Positions 38,869-50,147 of a stretch of DNA of 64,000 nucleotides are shown here, in pieces. The notes beneath the pieces were generated by a model that was not told the DNA's origin, searched no databases, and saw nothing but the letters and a program-made list of their open reading frames with translations. Every line of letters begins with the position of its first letter. Position 1 is the first letter of the stretch. Both the position numbers and the translations under genes were made by a program. Origin of the DNA: Zygnema circumcarinatum (taxonomy: Eukaryota; Streptophyta; Zygnematophyceae; Zygnematales; Zygnemataceae); assembly GCA_037447605.1 (NCBI GenBank), contig CM074804.1:7029249-7093248 (forward strand), in the 5' to 3' direction.

Positions 38869-41867
38869 ATGGCTTCTGGAGGGGCAGCATCCGACCTCGT
38901 CTACTTTGCGCAAGTAAGCGAAGAGCTCGCCCTGTCTTGCCTGCGCTTTGTCTCGGGCCCTGCAAGACGCGTCATCTTCTTAGGTTAATAGCAGCCTGAG
39001 TTGGTATTCAATGGATTTTGGCATATTTTTGCTTTATGAAATCAATAACGCGTTCATCGTACCGTAGGAGTCATCGATTTTAACACTGCATTGTCGAACA
39101 AAGGTTTTTTATTTTCACTTGGCATTGGATGTATGGGTGCCCCGTTACTTTTCAAACGTCTGTTTTAGGTCTTGCAACCTTGTTTTATTGATATTTTATG
39201 CCTTTTCAGCCTGATGTTTGGTCCTTTCCGAAACATCGCAACGATGTGCAATCGCTGGTTTTGTTCGCTTTCTTTCCAATCTCTCTGGTTTGAAGTTGTT
39301 TTCGTTGCATTTTCCTCCAGGTCGATGCTTTCACCGATCGGCCGTTTGGTGGGAACTCCGCCGCTATTATAGTCCTTCCGGAGCCAAAAAGCGTCCAATG
39401 GATGCAGAGCGTGGCTCTGGAATTCAACCTCTCTGAAACAGCATACCTTGTGCGCCGTAAATTGCCTGGAGTAGGTAATATTGTTTCATTTTATCGTTTC
39501 GACGGCATTCACTATGACAAAAGGGTCCGAAAAAGCATTAGATTAGCACAGCACTGGAAGCAAAATGGTGTGGGCCAGGCACTTGTTTTCATGTAACCTC
39601 CTCATACAATCCTATCCTTGTATACATATTTGAATTTCCAAAAGTGCCTATTAAGCTCTACGAACAGTTTTTGGGACAACCTTTTCGTTAGTACCCACCC
39701 TCGGCCCCCTCCCCCCCTCCCCCCTTCTCCCCTTCCCCTTCCCTCCCTTCCTCCTCCCCCCTCCCCCTCCCCCTCCCCCTCGCCCCTCCCCCCTCTCCCC
39801 CCTCTCCCCCCACCCTTTTCCCCCCCCTCCCCTCCTCCCCTAACCCTTCCCCCTTCCCCTCCAACTTTTACTGCACTCCTCAGTCGCCATTTGTACTTGC
39901 TCTTGCAGAAGGCAGACTTTAGATTTCAGTGTGAATTTTTCTTACCTGTTCATTTTTGACGTCTCTTTACATTATATTGAGGGCGTATCAACACATGCTA
40001 ACTATTCTGCTTCCCTTGTGTCCCACAGAATTGCCATCAAACGACTCGTTGGCAGCACTTCTTCCCGGAGCTCCTGCCACAGCTGGCGGCGCTCCAGCAA
40101 ATGAAAGCCAGATCGACGAGTTTGATCTCCGCTGGTTCACTCCCGCGGTTGAGGTTAGTTCTGGAAAAGAGTACCGCTGACATATGCATTCACAACGATA
40201 CACCCTTGCAATTCTGTAAACAACTGAGAGATTAAATAGCTGCCGTCGCTTATAATCTCAATATGGCAGTTTCATGGTTGAACTCCTGCCGACAACAACC
40301 CTCAGGCAAGTTGCACAAATATGAACTCCATGTAGTAAGCAAAGGATGTGGCATTGATCTCACGATGGCGATGATGCCATCAAATGTTCATGGACAAAAT
40401 CAGCATGGGGAACCACGAGGAACTGGTCGCAATACCGATACAGTATCATTTGTCGCTTAGCGCACTCAAATTTTAAGACATTTCCTACAGTGTTGGGCTT
40501 CATCATGTATTGATGATGTGCTATTGGACTCACTAAACAAACGATCTCTTACAGCTAATGCTCAATGAATTACTTACAGTTTTTTCAATGTGGCGAAAGC
40601 AGTGGAATGTTCCCAAAAGACAAGAGATTTGCAAATTATAACGAAATGACTGATTTCACACTTGAAGTTCAAATAAAGAATGTTCACGTTAGTCACTGGC
40701 CATTGCCTATGAGTTGACAGCAGGACTTGGTCGACCGTGGCTGCTAGCCGGTCAGTAAGAATTATGACTGGCTTGGATGAATCTGCTTAACCAAGGGGCA
40801 ATGTGCTGACGAGGAGTGTGGTGCATGATAGGTGCGGCTATGTGGTCATGCTACTTTGGCTTCTGCGCATGCCCTTTTTTCAGCTGGCCTTGTTCGTGGC
40901 GACATCATCAAGTTCCATACTCTTTCAGGAGAACTTGCTGCTAGACGATGTGTCGGAGACAGTGGAGAGACGGTGGAGCTAGACTTCCCATTAGCCATGC
41001 CGAAGGAGCTTCCGCAAGCAGACACCGATTTGATAGCTGAAGCCCTTGGGGTTGCAAATGTCGTATGGGCTGGCAGTGCAGCCAATATGACTCTGGTAAG
41101 TACGAACGTATTCATGGCCATATAGCGTTTCAATTTCAACTTTCGCCCTTGTGAAATCAAGATCCTTGAGTGAAGCCTTTTTCACTGTCCAATTTGTACG
41201 CAAAACGGGAGGATGTCTCATGTAGGCACGTCGGTTTATCGGTGTGCTCCCAGGTGGAACTCAGTTCAGCAGATGCAGTTTTGGCCCTTAAACCTGACAT
41301 ACTTAAATTAAAGGCACTACCTTCGGATGATATTGGAGTGATTGCGACCGCTGCAACTGAAGATAACAGTGAAGTGGACTTTATTTCGCGCTTTTTTGGT
41401 CCAAAAGCCGGTATAGACGAGGACCCTGTGACAGGGTCTGCACATTGTCTGTTGACGCCATACTGGGCAGCGAAATTGGGGAAGAATTCCCTTAAGGCAC
41501 ATCAGGTGAGCAGGCCCTGCTCTAACCACCTGAGGGAAAGTTGGAGGGACATTTTACTGGATAATCGGAGGAGCCCAAGCAATGTGTGGCTATCCTTTCG
41601 TGAAGCTTATTGACAACAAAGGTTTCAGCTGTTGAAACGCTTCCGAAGCTGGGAGCTCCTGACAGACAAGCATGCTTATGGCTGATAGATCGTGATTCCC
41701 TTGGGTGGGGTATTGGATTGCCTTGTGAATAGGCTTCAGCCCGAGGGGGACATTTGGGTGTCAGTGTTGACAACGCGAGCGGCCGCGTGTTTATTTCGGG
41801 CCAATCAGTAACTGTGATGGCAGGCGCTCTGCTCGGCTCTGCTGTGAACTCGTCGGAGCTATGCTGA
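38869..41867 (+). CDS. PhzF-family isomerase/epimerase-like protein
   Basis: Six exons (38869-38913, 39321-39474, 40029-40153, 40832-41095, 41254-41505, 41733-41867) give 324 residues, all phases closing. The PhzF fold is a diaminopimelate-epimerase-like double barrel; the founding member isomerises a phenazine precursor, but most plant members have no known substrate. Visible family motifs are VDAFTDRPFGGNSAAIIVL at the N-terminus with the conserved Glu context SVALEFNLSETAYL (the Glu of NLSETA is the expected catalytic residue), RLCGHATLASAHAL, FFGPKAGIDEDPVTGSAHC, and a C-terminal ARGGHLGVSVD. No transit peptide is evident if the start at 38869 is right. The first exon is short (15 codons). 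An upstream in-frame Met at 38743 would add 42 residues. A long pyrimidine tract lies in the second intron. Confidence 0.93.
39694..39864 (+). repeat. Long C-rich polypyrimidine tract in PhzF intron 2
   Basis: About 170 bases consist almost only of C with scattered T (ccccct and cccctcc repeats). The minus strand is a G-rich tract with many runs of four or more G, capable in principle of G-quadruplex or triplex structures. It lies between exons 2 and 3, about 165 bases from the acceptor at 40028. Confidence 0.9.
40340..40432 (+). repeat. Dispersed repeat copy 1 (PhzF intron 3)
   Basis: Shares about 90 bases with 56131-56221 on the same strand. Both contain ggatgtggcattgatctca, gatggcgatg, ccatcaaatg and ccacgaggaact, separated by small differences and an extra ATG here. 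The translated pieces (GCGIDL, MAM, PSN, HG, PRGT) agree, but there are stops nearby. It may be a fragment of an unrecognised transposable element. Confidence 0.8.
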
Positions 41868-43087
41868 GCTGTGCCTAGTTTTGTACAGCTGCCAGATCTC
41901 CTGCGACAGGCTCAGCTTCTCCCGGTCACACTGCATACTGTAAACAAGCAGGTTCAAAGGATATGGGTGGGATGAAGCACGCGCCAAACTCTGGCTTCAC
42001 CTGGAATTGTCACAGTTGTTGCACCTTAACAAAGGTCGGCGATGGAACAAGGCCTTTGTAGCCTCATCTAGGCAAAGTTAATGCAGTATCGTTTTTGGCC
42101 ATTGTTTCAAGTTCTGTATCTCGTAAACGCCATGTATTTGCATCCCATGAGAACCGAGTCGCAGCACGATGGGCAGCAAACATGGCAGAAGGTTCCCAAG
42201 TCCGAGTATCCGCCGCATTCCACGGTTCGAGCTGTCTTAGTCCCACGCTCCTCCATGCAATTGCCCACTGGAAATTCTAAAATTGCCAATTGGTCAGAGA
42301 TGTAAATCTTGTCTTGTAATTTTATCTCGAATCGTTGCATGCAGCATGCCTCTAACCTAAGAACCTCTCTAACTTCTTATTTTTTGTTTTCACCAAACCT
42401 ATGAAATTAGAAGGGATAGACCATTACAGTAATCCGCTATAGCACCGTATGGCAGCGCCAAAAACAGTTAAAAAGGTTTGGCAGACCGTAAAGCAAAAAC
42501 TTCCATCCTCTCCATAACAAATCAAGCACAACAAAAAAGCCATTCTCGAATGCCTTAGCACGTTTGCGATGATCCAGGCATGGTTCTACTCGACCACACA
42601 TAAGTGAAAGATGCGCTTTGGCATTAGAATAACAAAATTGGCACACATACGAGATGTGCGGAGTATAGAGCCCACTTCCATCTTAAATTTGGGAAGACTA
42701 TACCCCCGGAGCTCCCCCTCCTCCTCCGTCCTTCAGTTACAGACTCGACGTTCCATCCCTTCAACAATAACGCACTGACCCATTATTAGAGAGTTTACCA
42801 ATACGCGAGGCCGACGTCTTCCAGACGTAAGTTTTTCAAGTGAAACGTATAGGCTATTGTAGTAGGTTATTTGCAGCGCTGCAGTCTGCAAGCAGATGCA
42901 AACACCTTGCAGGATAGAATAGGATATTATTTCCCAAAATAGTAAGTCCTCTCCCACAGGCACGGACACCGCATGATTGCCCCCCCTCATTGCAGCAAAC
43001 TTGCTTGCTCCAAAAACCGAATTCTGACGCCGCCAACCCTTCAACGAGGACTTTCTCAGGTACAAATAATGAAGGCAAGTTCCGGTC
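41868..43087. other. Convergent region between PhzF and ABCG genes
   Basis: About 1.2 kb between two stop codons. It contains only short frames without family resemblance. Both 3' UTRs should lie here. I see no repeat or RNA gene. Confidence 0.5.
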
Positions 43088-46000
43088 CTACGTTCGAGGA
43101 ACCAAAACGGGGTAATGGTGTACTTGTCGAATTCTCGACTTCACTTCATTCTTCAGAAGAAGGTATGTAACGAGCCGATATCCCACAAGCATGCAGAGCA
43201 GTATAACTGCCTCCACTGCCCCTCCGCCACTTATTCCGTCCAAATGCCACCGCAGTTCTGGATTGTCCTCATACCGGCACTGCTGCGTGACATGCGTAGT
43301 GCCCTGTGGTCCTGCCATAAGGACCTGACAGGCATATGTACCATCCTTTGCAAAGTTTACTCGCAGAAGGAGCTGCAAAACAAACAGAATACAGGGCCAG
43401 ACTGGTGTTTGAGAACAGCTCTGGGCTCAATACCCAGAAACCCACTCAAAAAAACGTCACCCACTTATTGAGCACCTTAAAATGAAACAAAAAACTTCAT
43501 GCACGAAGCAAGAGGTCAGCACAAGGAACTAACGCACTTGGACTATCTGGGCCTAATATTCATCATTGGAAGACAGCCATTGATAGAATAAGGGAATCTT
43601 AAGAGGGCGAAAGGAAGACAGGCTGCATACCCTATGAATATACGTCGAAAAGGAGAGATACTTGATCCAGCCGACCCATGAGGGTGCATTCAATACAAGA
43701 AAATCAACCACCATAAGGGAAAGCAATTGCAACAGCGTTGCGATAAAAATGGCTTGCTTGGCGGTTCTCGCGGCTGCACCGACTGCAAGTCCGACTGAGG
43801 AGGCCACCATGCAGTCCAAAACCAAAATAATTTCAAATAAGATAAATCGGCCAAAGTTGGAATTCAAGCCAGCCATCCAATACACAATGGCTCCGAACAG
43901 CAGGGGGAATAGAACCTCGTAAGGCAGGTAAAGAATGATTCTTGAGGTAAAATATGCACTTATATGGTATGTTCCTCCATCTTGCTCTTGGCGAAGGAGT
44001 GATCGGTCCTGCGTAAGATACACGAATCGTCAGACTTACATGGCAAGTCTTTATGCTGAACATATAAAATCTGGAAATGCTTCGAACATGCGAAGAAACG
44101 TTACTTTCACAATTTTGAACTTTAACACAGCTCAGGGTATTTACAATTAAGAACAGAATCTCACACACTGACGAAAACTAGTCCGCAGCATGAACCCATA
44201 TCCAAATCCCCGAGCTCAAGTTTATGTCCATTTATTGAATGTCATCCCCAAACGTTCACCTTCATAGGTGCTACTATTAGCAAGCAACATGATATGGATG
44301 TAAAATGAATCACATCAATTATCCCCTTTCAGCTTGTTCTGCGAAGTGAGGGAAGAATGGTGGCGAGTGCTTCCAAAGTGGGCTGACATGCCTTACTTTA
44401 GCAGCCCGGGAAAAAAAGGGAAAAGCAACGATTATCTCTATTGCAACAACAGTACAACAACTGAAACTATGCGGATGAAGGCACCTGGAAAAATGTGAGA
44501 ACGGTGGAAATCATGGGAAATAGGCCCCAAAATAGGCCAACGAAGAAAATCAGTCCAGATTGATCTCGCACTCCATCTGCTGTTTCAGAACGCTGATACC
44601 ACAAACAGCCTGTGCCCACACCCATTCCTCCACATCACAAGGTGTTCCCGCACACCGAACCACCGCAATTTGCAGCAAACAACTCTGCATCATCACTCCC
44701 CAAATAATCGTTGTACGTTGTACCTGCAATAAGCGCACACAACACAACCGTTCCGAATACAGACACGGCTCCCATGTCCCAAATTCTGTAGCCCTTCCCA
44801 TTGCGGCGGAGAAGGACTCGGCATTGGTGCAACCATGTGGTCACCCAACGGCTATCTTTGGCACCATCCTTTGAGATGTCATCCACAACGACCTCCTCAA
44901 GCTGCCCCACATGGTCATCTTTCCAGGGGACACGCTCAGGTTGGCCCGGCACGGGCAGGCCTGTAAGGGTGGACCCCTCGCGGTTTCGCCATGCATATAT
45001 CAAATTTGTGGTCGTTCCATAGTGAATTGAAGCATCAGAAGGCTCCGCCACTGCAAGATCCTGCAAGAAGAGTTCGCAAAAAGTCCAAATAGTTGCAAAG
45101 GATGTCGTCATTCACTGTGCTATTCACTCTTTGTAACATTTGCCAAAGAAAGCTTTGTGGTTTAATGGAAAAGAAAAAGGATGTTATCTTCGGATCCACA
45201 ATCAAGCATTCACAATCATCCGAAGATGCAATACAAGCATTTGCAGAAACCGTGTTTGAGGAGGAGGGAAATGAGCCACCAGAAGGTACTCGGCCGGACT
45301 GATGTTGGGACTTGGTCGATGCCCAAGGCTTTCAAAGTACGCCATGGCCTCATCCGCAGGTCCATTGTAGATGGGGTTTCCTTCAGCCAACAGCAGAAGG
45401 GTTGAGAAAAGCTCAAACATTCGCGCACTTGGCATCTTGTAACTGGCAATAACTGTGCGCCCTGCTGCTGCATACGCCGCGAGCATGCGGGTCATTCGTA
45501 GAGACATGGCACCGTCCAATCTGCGAGACAATGGGATGTCAGACATCTCGCATCTTCTGCAGCATGGAATGCATGCAATTACCTCACTTCTGGTGGGAGT
45601 GAAGGGAGCATCGTGACAGAGGGTATACAGAGTCGCTCACCCTGACGTAGGCTCATCCAACAAGAGCAGCGAAGGATTCGTTATCATCTCCAGACCAATT
45701 GCAAGCCTCCTCCTCTCATTGTTCAGCACTCCTCCTGCCTTGCCGACCATCGTATCCGCACACCTGCAAGCAAGCACCCGCAGATGACTCAATTTGTCAG
45801 CAGGAAAATAATCTGCATGGCCAGAAACAACGTTGAACTAAAGGCGATACAATTTAATGTCAAAGTATATGTGAAATTTGCAAAAGCATTTGCGAAATAA
45901 ACCTATTCAGAGCAAACCATTGAATCGATAAGAATCACTCCACTCCTCACGGCAGTGCAAAGGTATATACGATCCAAGCAAACCTGCAGTAATGGGCTCA

Positions 46001-48404
46001 CAGAATTGGACGGCCAAACATAATCCACATAGGAAAAAAACAACAAATCACTATGGCTGCCCTTGACGGAAACACAGCGCATAACAACCATAACTTCAGC
46101 ACATTTCATTGGGAGCACATAGTCAGATGGGCAAACATGGGCAACTCTTTGCCATTATACCTTTCCAAAAACCAATATCACGCCTCTCCTTTCCATCCTC
46201 TTCTTTATAATTAAATCCTGGAGTGACGTGCTAGGCTAAGTTCACATTAGCCCATTAGCACATGCAGGGAAAGGACGGTACTGGGTGAGCTCCAAGGAGT
46301 CGAGAACATGCTCCACTCGAACAACTCGGTCAATATCTTCAGTGTCCTGAGGAAGCCTCAGCTGCGCGGCAAACATTAAACTCTCCTTCACCTGCCAATA
46401 CATCAACTCGAGCAAAACTCGTTAAAGACTGGAAGACAAGGCAGTCAAAAAAGGGTGGATGAACTGCCAATCCTAAAATTGCCAAAATGGGCAATAACCG
46501 ATGCTTATGAAGGTGCAACTCAGGACTAACTTTTTTGCTAAACGATCGCAACTTTCAAGAGAAGAGGTACACAGTACCCTATGGAAAAAAAGGCACCTAA
46601 GATTGATTTTGTGTGAGTCAAAATACAGGGACGTGGAATATGTACAAAAGCGATTAAGAAACGAAAGAATAAATTAATAATAAAAAACATTCACGTGATA
46701 AAACATCGGTTTTCGGTCCTCGATTCTCGGTGAAAAAAGAGCTCACTGTGAGGTTCTCAAGAAGGTGCGCCACAGGTTCGACAAACCCAATATTTCGGCG
46801 CATCCAATTCGCAAAGAGATGTCCATTGTATTTGACTTCACCTTGCAGCCGTGACGAATCCCGAAGCCGGCCTGCTATTATACGAAGCAAGAGAGACTTC
46901 CCTGAACCCTCGGGCCTGCGATGCAGCTCATCAACAGCAGTTAATACCATCATACAAAGATAGATGCAGAGAATGGGAGGACTGCACAGTCAACTGACCT
47001 TCACTTTCATATTAAGGGAAGTCTCAGTTGCTTGACTAAACCATCACCTCTACGAGAGTGTCCAATTATTTGGCAAAAAGTCCTTCACAGGTCTGGTTCA
47101 ACATGTTAAGCGCACAGGAAAAAATGAAAGTCACTTTCTATGCAGCCGAATAATGCTTAAGAGTTCGTGATTGGGTCACGTAGTTGGGGAATGCTGGAGA
47201 CGGAACCTCACCCGAGTACCGCCATCAGCTGGCCGGGCTCAACTTTACCATTCACATTGAACAGTACCTTCTTGTCCTGCATTGCATCCTTTTTCTGCCA
47301 CCACCTGTAAAAAACCTGCACCTCTCTCCGCTAACAGTTAATGAATGCGCAATTCAATTTAACCTCCTTAAAAAGGCCATTTTGAGGCCACGGAATAGGG
47401 TGGTAAATTTAGAATATATATATATCTCTCTATGCATATATGTTATGCAACTTTCGGGATAGCAGCATGAACCGGTCGGATGACCAGCTCAGCCGCCAAT
47501 CCGCACTCAAGGAGACATCCTCCCAATAGAGGGACGATTACTTCTCGCAATGTTCCTGCTTTTTTTAGCATAATGCCCAGCACTCATCGGCAATCGATGA
47601 TCCAAGTTCTGTTGTCTTACTTCCCGGAGTTAACCAGCTTCCTTCGGCAAGCTTAAAAGCTCCTCGTATCAAACTAGACCTGAATAAAAGTGATTCACTT
47701 GCGTGCAGCAGACAACTAACACCAAAACCATTTGAAATTTGCGAAAAAAGATGATTAAATGACACATATATTAAGTGCAGCAAATGACTGGCACGAACAC
47801 CATATAAACTTTGAGCAAACGAGACGGTTAACTGACACTTGGCGTACGTGCAGAAGACGACTGGCGCAAAACCCATACAAAATTTGAGCAAAAAAACGGT
47901 TGAATAACTACGTGCAGCAGACAACTAGCACAAAAAATATATGAACTTTGGGCCAAAAAATGATTAAATGATACCTTATGTGAAGCAGACAACTTGCACA
48001 AAGTCCATATAAAATTTGAGCAAAAAGACGGCTAACTGACACCAGAAAACGGGCACAATGCCAATACACGATGGGCATTCACCCTCCCATGCCAATATTC
48101 GCACCCGTATAAAGGTTCAAGTATCTTTAAAAAATCTTCAAACTAACCTCCGGTTTCTGGATGTTACCTTTGGATGAAGTTCCACAGAGTAGTCCAGCCC
48201 GCGCCATTCCACCTTAATCCCCTGGGGAAGAAGTTTGCTCTGCGAGTCAGTTTCCGCCAGTGCTGTAGCGGCCGCAATAACTCTCCTGTCCCGCCGCTCT
48301 CCCTGTGTGGGCAGAGTGCTTCTGCGGGGCCCATCCTCCTGCAAGCCGTCGGAAAGAGCCGCCATGTGGTCGGCAGGCGACGCCGCCTTCTGCTCGACCG
48401 CCAT
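43088..48404 (-). CDS. ABCG-subfamily (white-brown complex) half-transporter with degenerate ATPase motifs
   Basis: Ten exons (48168-48404, 47212-47276, 46747-46915, 46282-46391, 45641-45763, 45280-45520, 44724-45060, 44485-44564, 43631-44008, 43088-43372) give 674 residues, all in phase; the usual half-size ABCG length is about 600-750. The order is one ATP-binding domain followed by six helices, the reverse topology typical of ABCG. Walker A is [13 protein letters not shown] and Walker B is [11 protein letters not shown], both intact. The signature, normally SGGER, reads [13 protein letters not shown]. The switch region, normally IHQPS, reads [14 protein letters not shown], so the switch histidine is missing. 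Helix regions include [30 protein letters not shown] and [18 protein letters not shown] half-transporters dimerise and export lipids, cutin or wax precursors or hormones. The broken motifs suggest a heterodimer partner with one non-hydrolysing site (inferred). Confidence 0.9.
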
Positions 48405-49063
48405 GGATGCGCGCTCGCCAGCTTCCGCTTCCCTGCTCTCAGCAGCTCTCCAGAGTCGAAAGCGCTCCCACAGCCGCCCTCAGGACACGGCGAAGTACTG
48501 TTTCTGGATTCTGCATTGTATAATAACCTGAGGGTACAATAAACGGAATTAGTACTGTACAAGCTTTCCAGAGAATATTTGCAAAAAAAAAAAAAGTCAA
48601 ATCCGAACGGTATATGTTTGGATTCTCAGAGATCTCACGCTGGCGGGGCCGTCTAATGCACATGGAAAACCAGGCGTGGGAGAACCACGAGAAGCTAACG
48701 CCTTGAGAGCCATGGTTCCCATGATTCATGAGCGCAAGTTTGCTTCTGGGCCCACCAACAACAACAGCAACACGGCTCTAGAAGCCATGAGTCCCATGAC
48801 TCATGAGCGCAAGTTTGCTTCTGGGCCCACCAACAACAACAACACGGCTATAGAGAGCCATGAGTCCCATGACTCATGAGCGCAAGTTTGCTTCTGAGCC
48901 GACCGCCAATAACAACAACAACAACAACAACACGGCTCTAGAGAGCCATGAGTTCCATGACTCATGAGCGCAAGTTTGCTTCTGGGGCCACCAACAACAA
49001 CAGCAACACGGCTCTAGAGAGCCATGAGTCCCATGACTCATGAGCGCGAGATTGCTTCTGGGC

Positions 49064-49094
<31 letters not shown>

Positions 49095-49583
49095 CAACAC
49101 GGCTCTAGAGACACCCACGCCAAGGGCGACAACAGCCGTGGGGCCAGGGCATGGAAGTGTTATGTGGAAGCGCTGCTCCGTTCAGCGTGACATAGTGAAC
49201 TACGCATGGAGCTCGCGAACTAAGCGTAGTTGAGCGTCGGTGGCGGCATAACGCGCAACTGCGAACATAGAGAGGCGCGCAATAGAAACGTGAGGAAGAA
49301 GCAAATGTCGCCTGCTCAAGGCGGTCGGCCGCGGTCAACGTGCAGGAGATTGGGCAGCAGCAGCCCTGGGGAGGGGGAAGGGAAAGTGTAGCTGCAAAAA
49401 GAGATAATTGTGGAATTTTTTTAGAAGTATTCTATAAAAGTGGTAGTAGAGAGATTTGGAAAGCTTTTTCTCTTTTGTTTCACTTTTTTTCCGCGAAGCT
49501 TTAGGCTTTTTGGTTGCTAAAAACGCTTGGCGGTTCCCTGGAGGGTTGCAAGGACGGCATTGGGCTGCTAAGTCGGTTTTATA
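48405..49583. promoter_or_regulatory. Divergent intergenic region ABCG/NAC
   Basis: About 1.2 kb between opposed start codons. The middle is filled by a five-copy minisatellite (separate entry). The right part, 49110-49583, and the left part, 48405-48700, show no coding signal. Both promoters must lie here. Confidence 0.55.
48705..49110 (+). repeat. Five-copy minisatellite with palindromic ATGACTCAT core
   Basis: Five tandem copies begin near 48709, 48784, 48857, 48945 and 49021, a period of 73-88 bases. Each has the order: gagagccatgagtcccat, gactcatgagcgcaagttt, gcttctgggcccacc, a variable AAC trinucleotide run, and acggctctaga. CATGAGTC and GACTCATG form an 8-base inverted repeat around a CCAT loop. 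TGACTCA matches the GCN4/AP-1 core recognised by bZIP proteins. Length differences come mostly from the AAC runs. Confidence 0.93.
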
Positions 49584-50052
49584 ATGGCGAAGTTCAGGGA
49601 AGGCGTGTGCTTTCCTCCAGGGTTTCGGTTTCATCCGACTGATGCAGAGTTGGTTGGATACTATTTGAAAAGAAAAATAGCAGGACAGCCAATCACAGGT
49701 GACATAATTCCAGAGATAGAGTTCTATAAGTTTGAGCCGTGGGACTTGCCAGGTGAGCTTGCATTGCTTGCAATTGCAATGTTTGTCGGTGTGCAGCACT
49801 GAGTCAGGTTTCTGGTCTCTTTCTGCGCATTAAGTTGAAATGTTGACCGAATTGCCAATGCCGAACTTGCACGGTGATTGGACAGTTAAGAAGATGCACA
49901 TGCCTACGGCACGTTGCATGCTCCGCTACATGTAGCATGATGGAGCATATTACAATCTGAGTCTGTTTCTCCATCAGTCTGTTGAAGATCCTGTTTGGAA
50001 AGGTGCAAGCTTATCTTTCTTGCATTGCTTATGTCTTCAGTCTGTCCGCACT

Positions 50053-50091
<39 letters not shown>

Positions 50092-50101
50092 NNNNNNNNN
50101 N

Positions 50102-50147
<46 letters not shown>

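Noticed and set aside
42733-43078. Overlapping minus-strand frames after the ABCG stop
   Set aside because: They follow the in-frame TAG of the ABCG gene at 43088, lack homology and look like 3' UTR.
48676-48879. Frame coding a repeated MSPMTHERKFASGPTNNN-like peptide
   Set aside because: It follows the minisatellite period and is lost in copies 3 and 4. No homology is known to me, and the DNA palindrome explains the conservation better.
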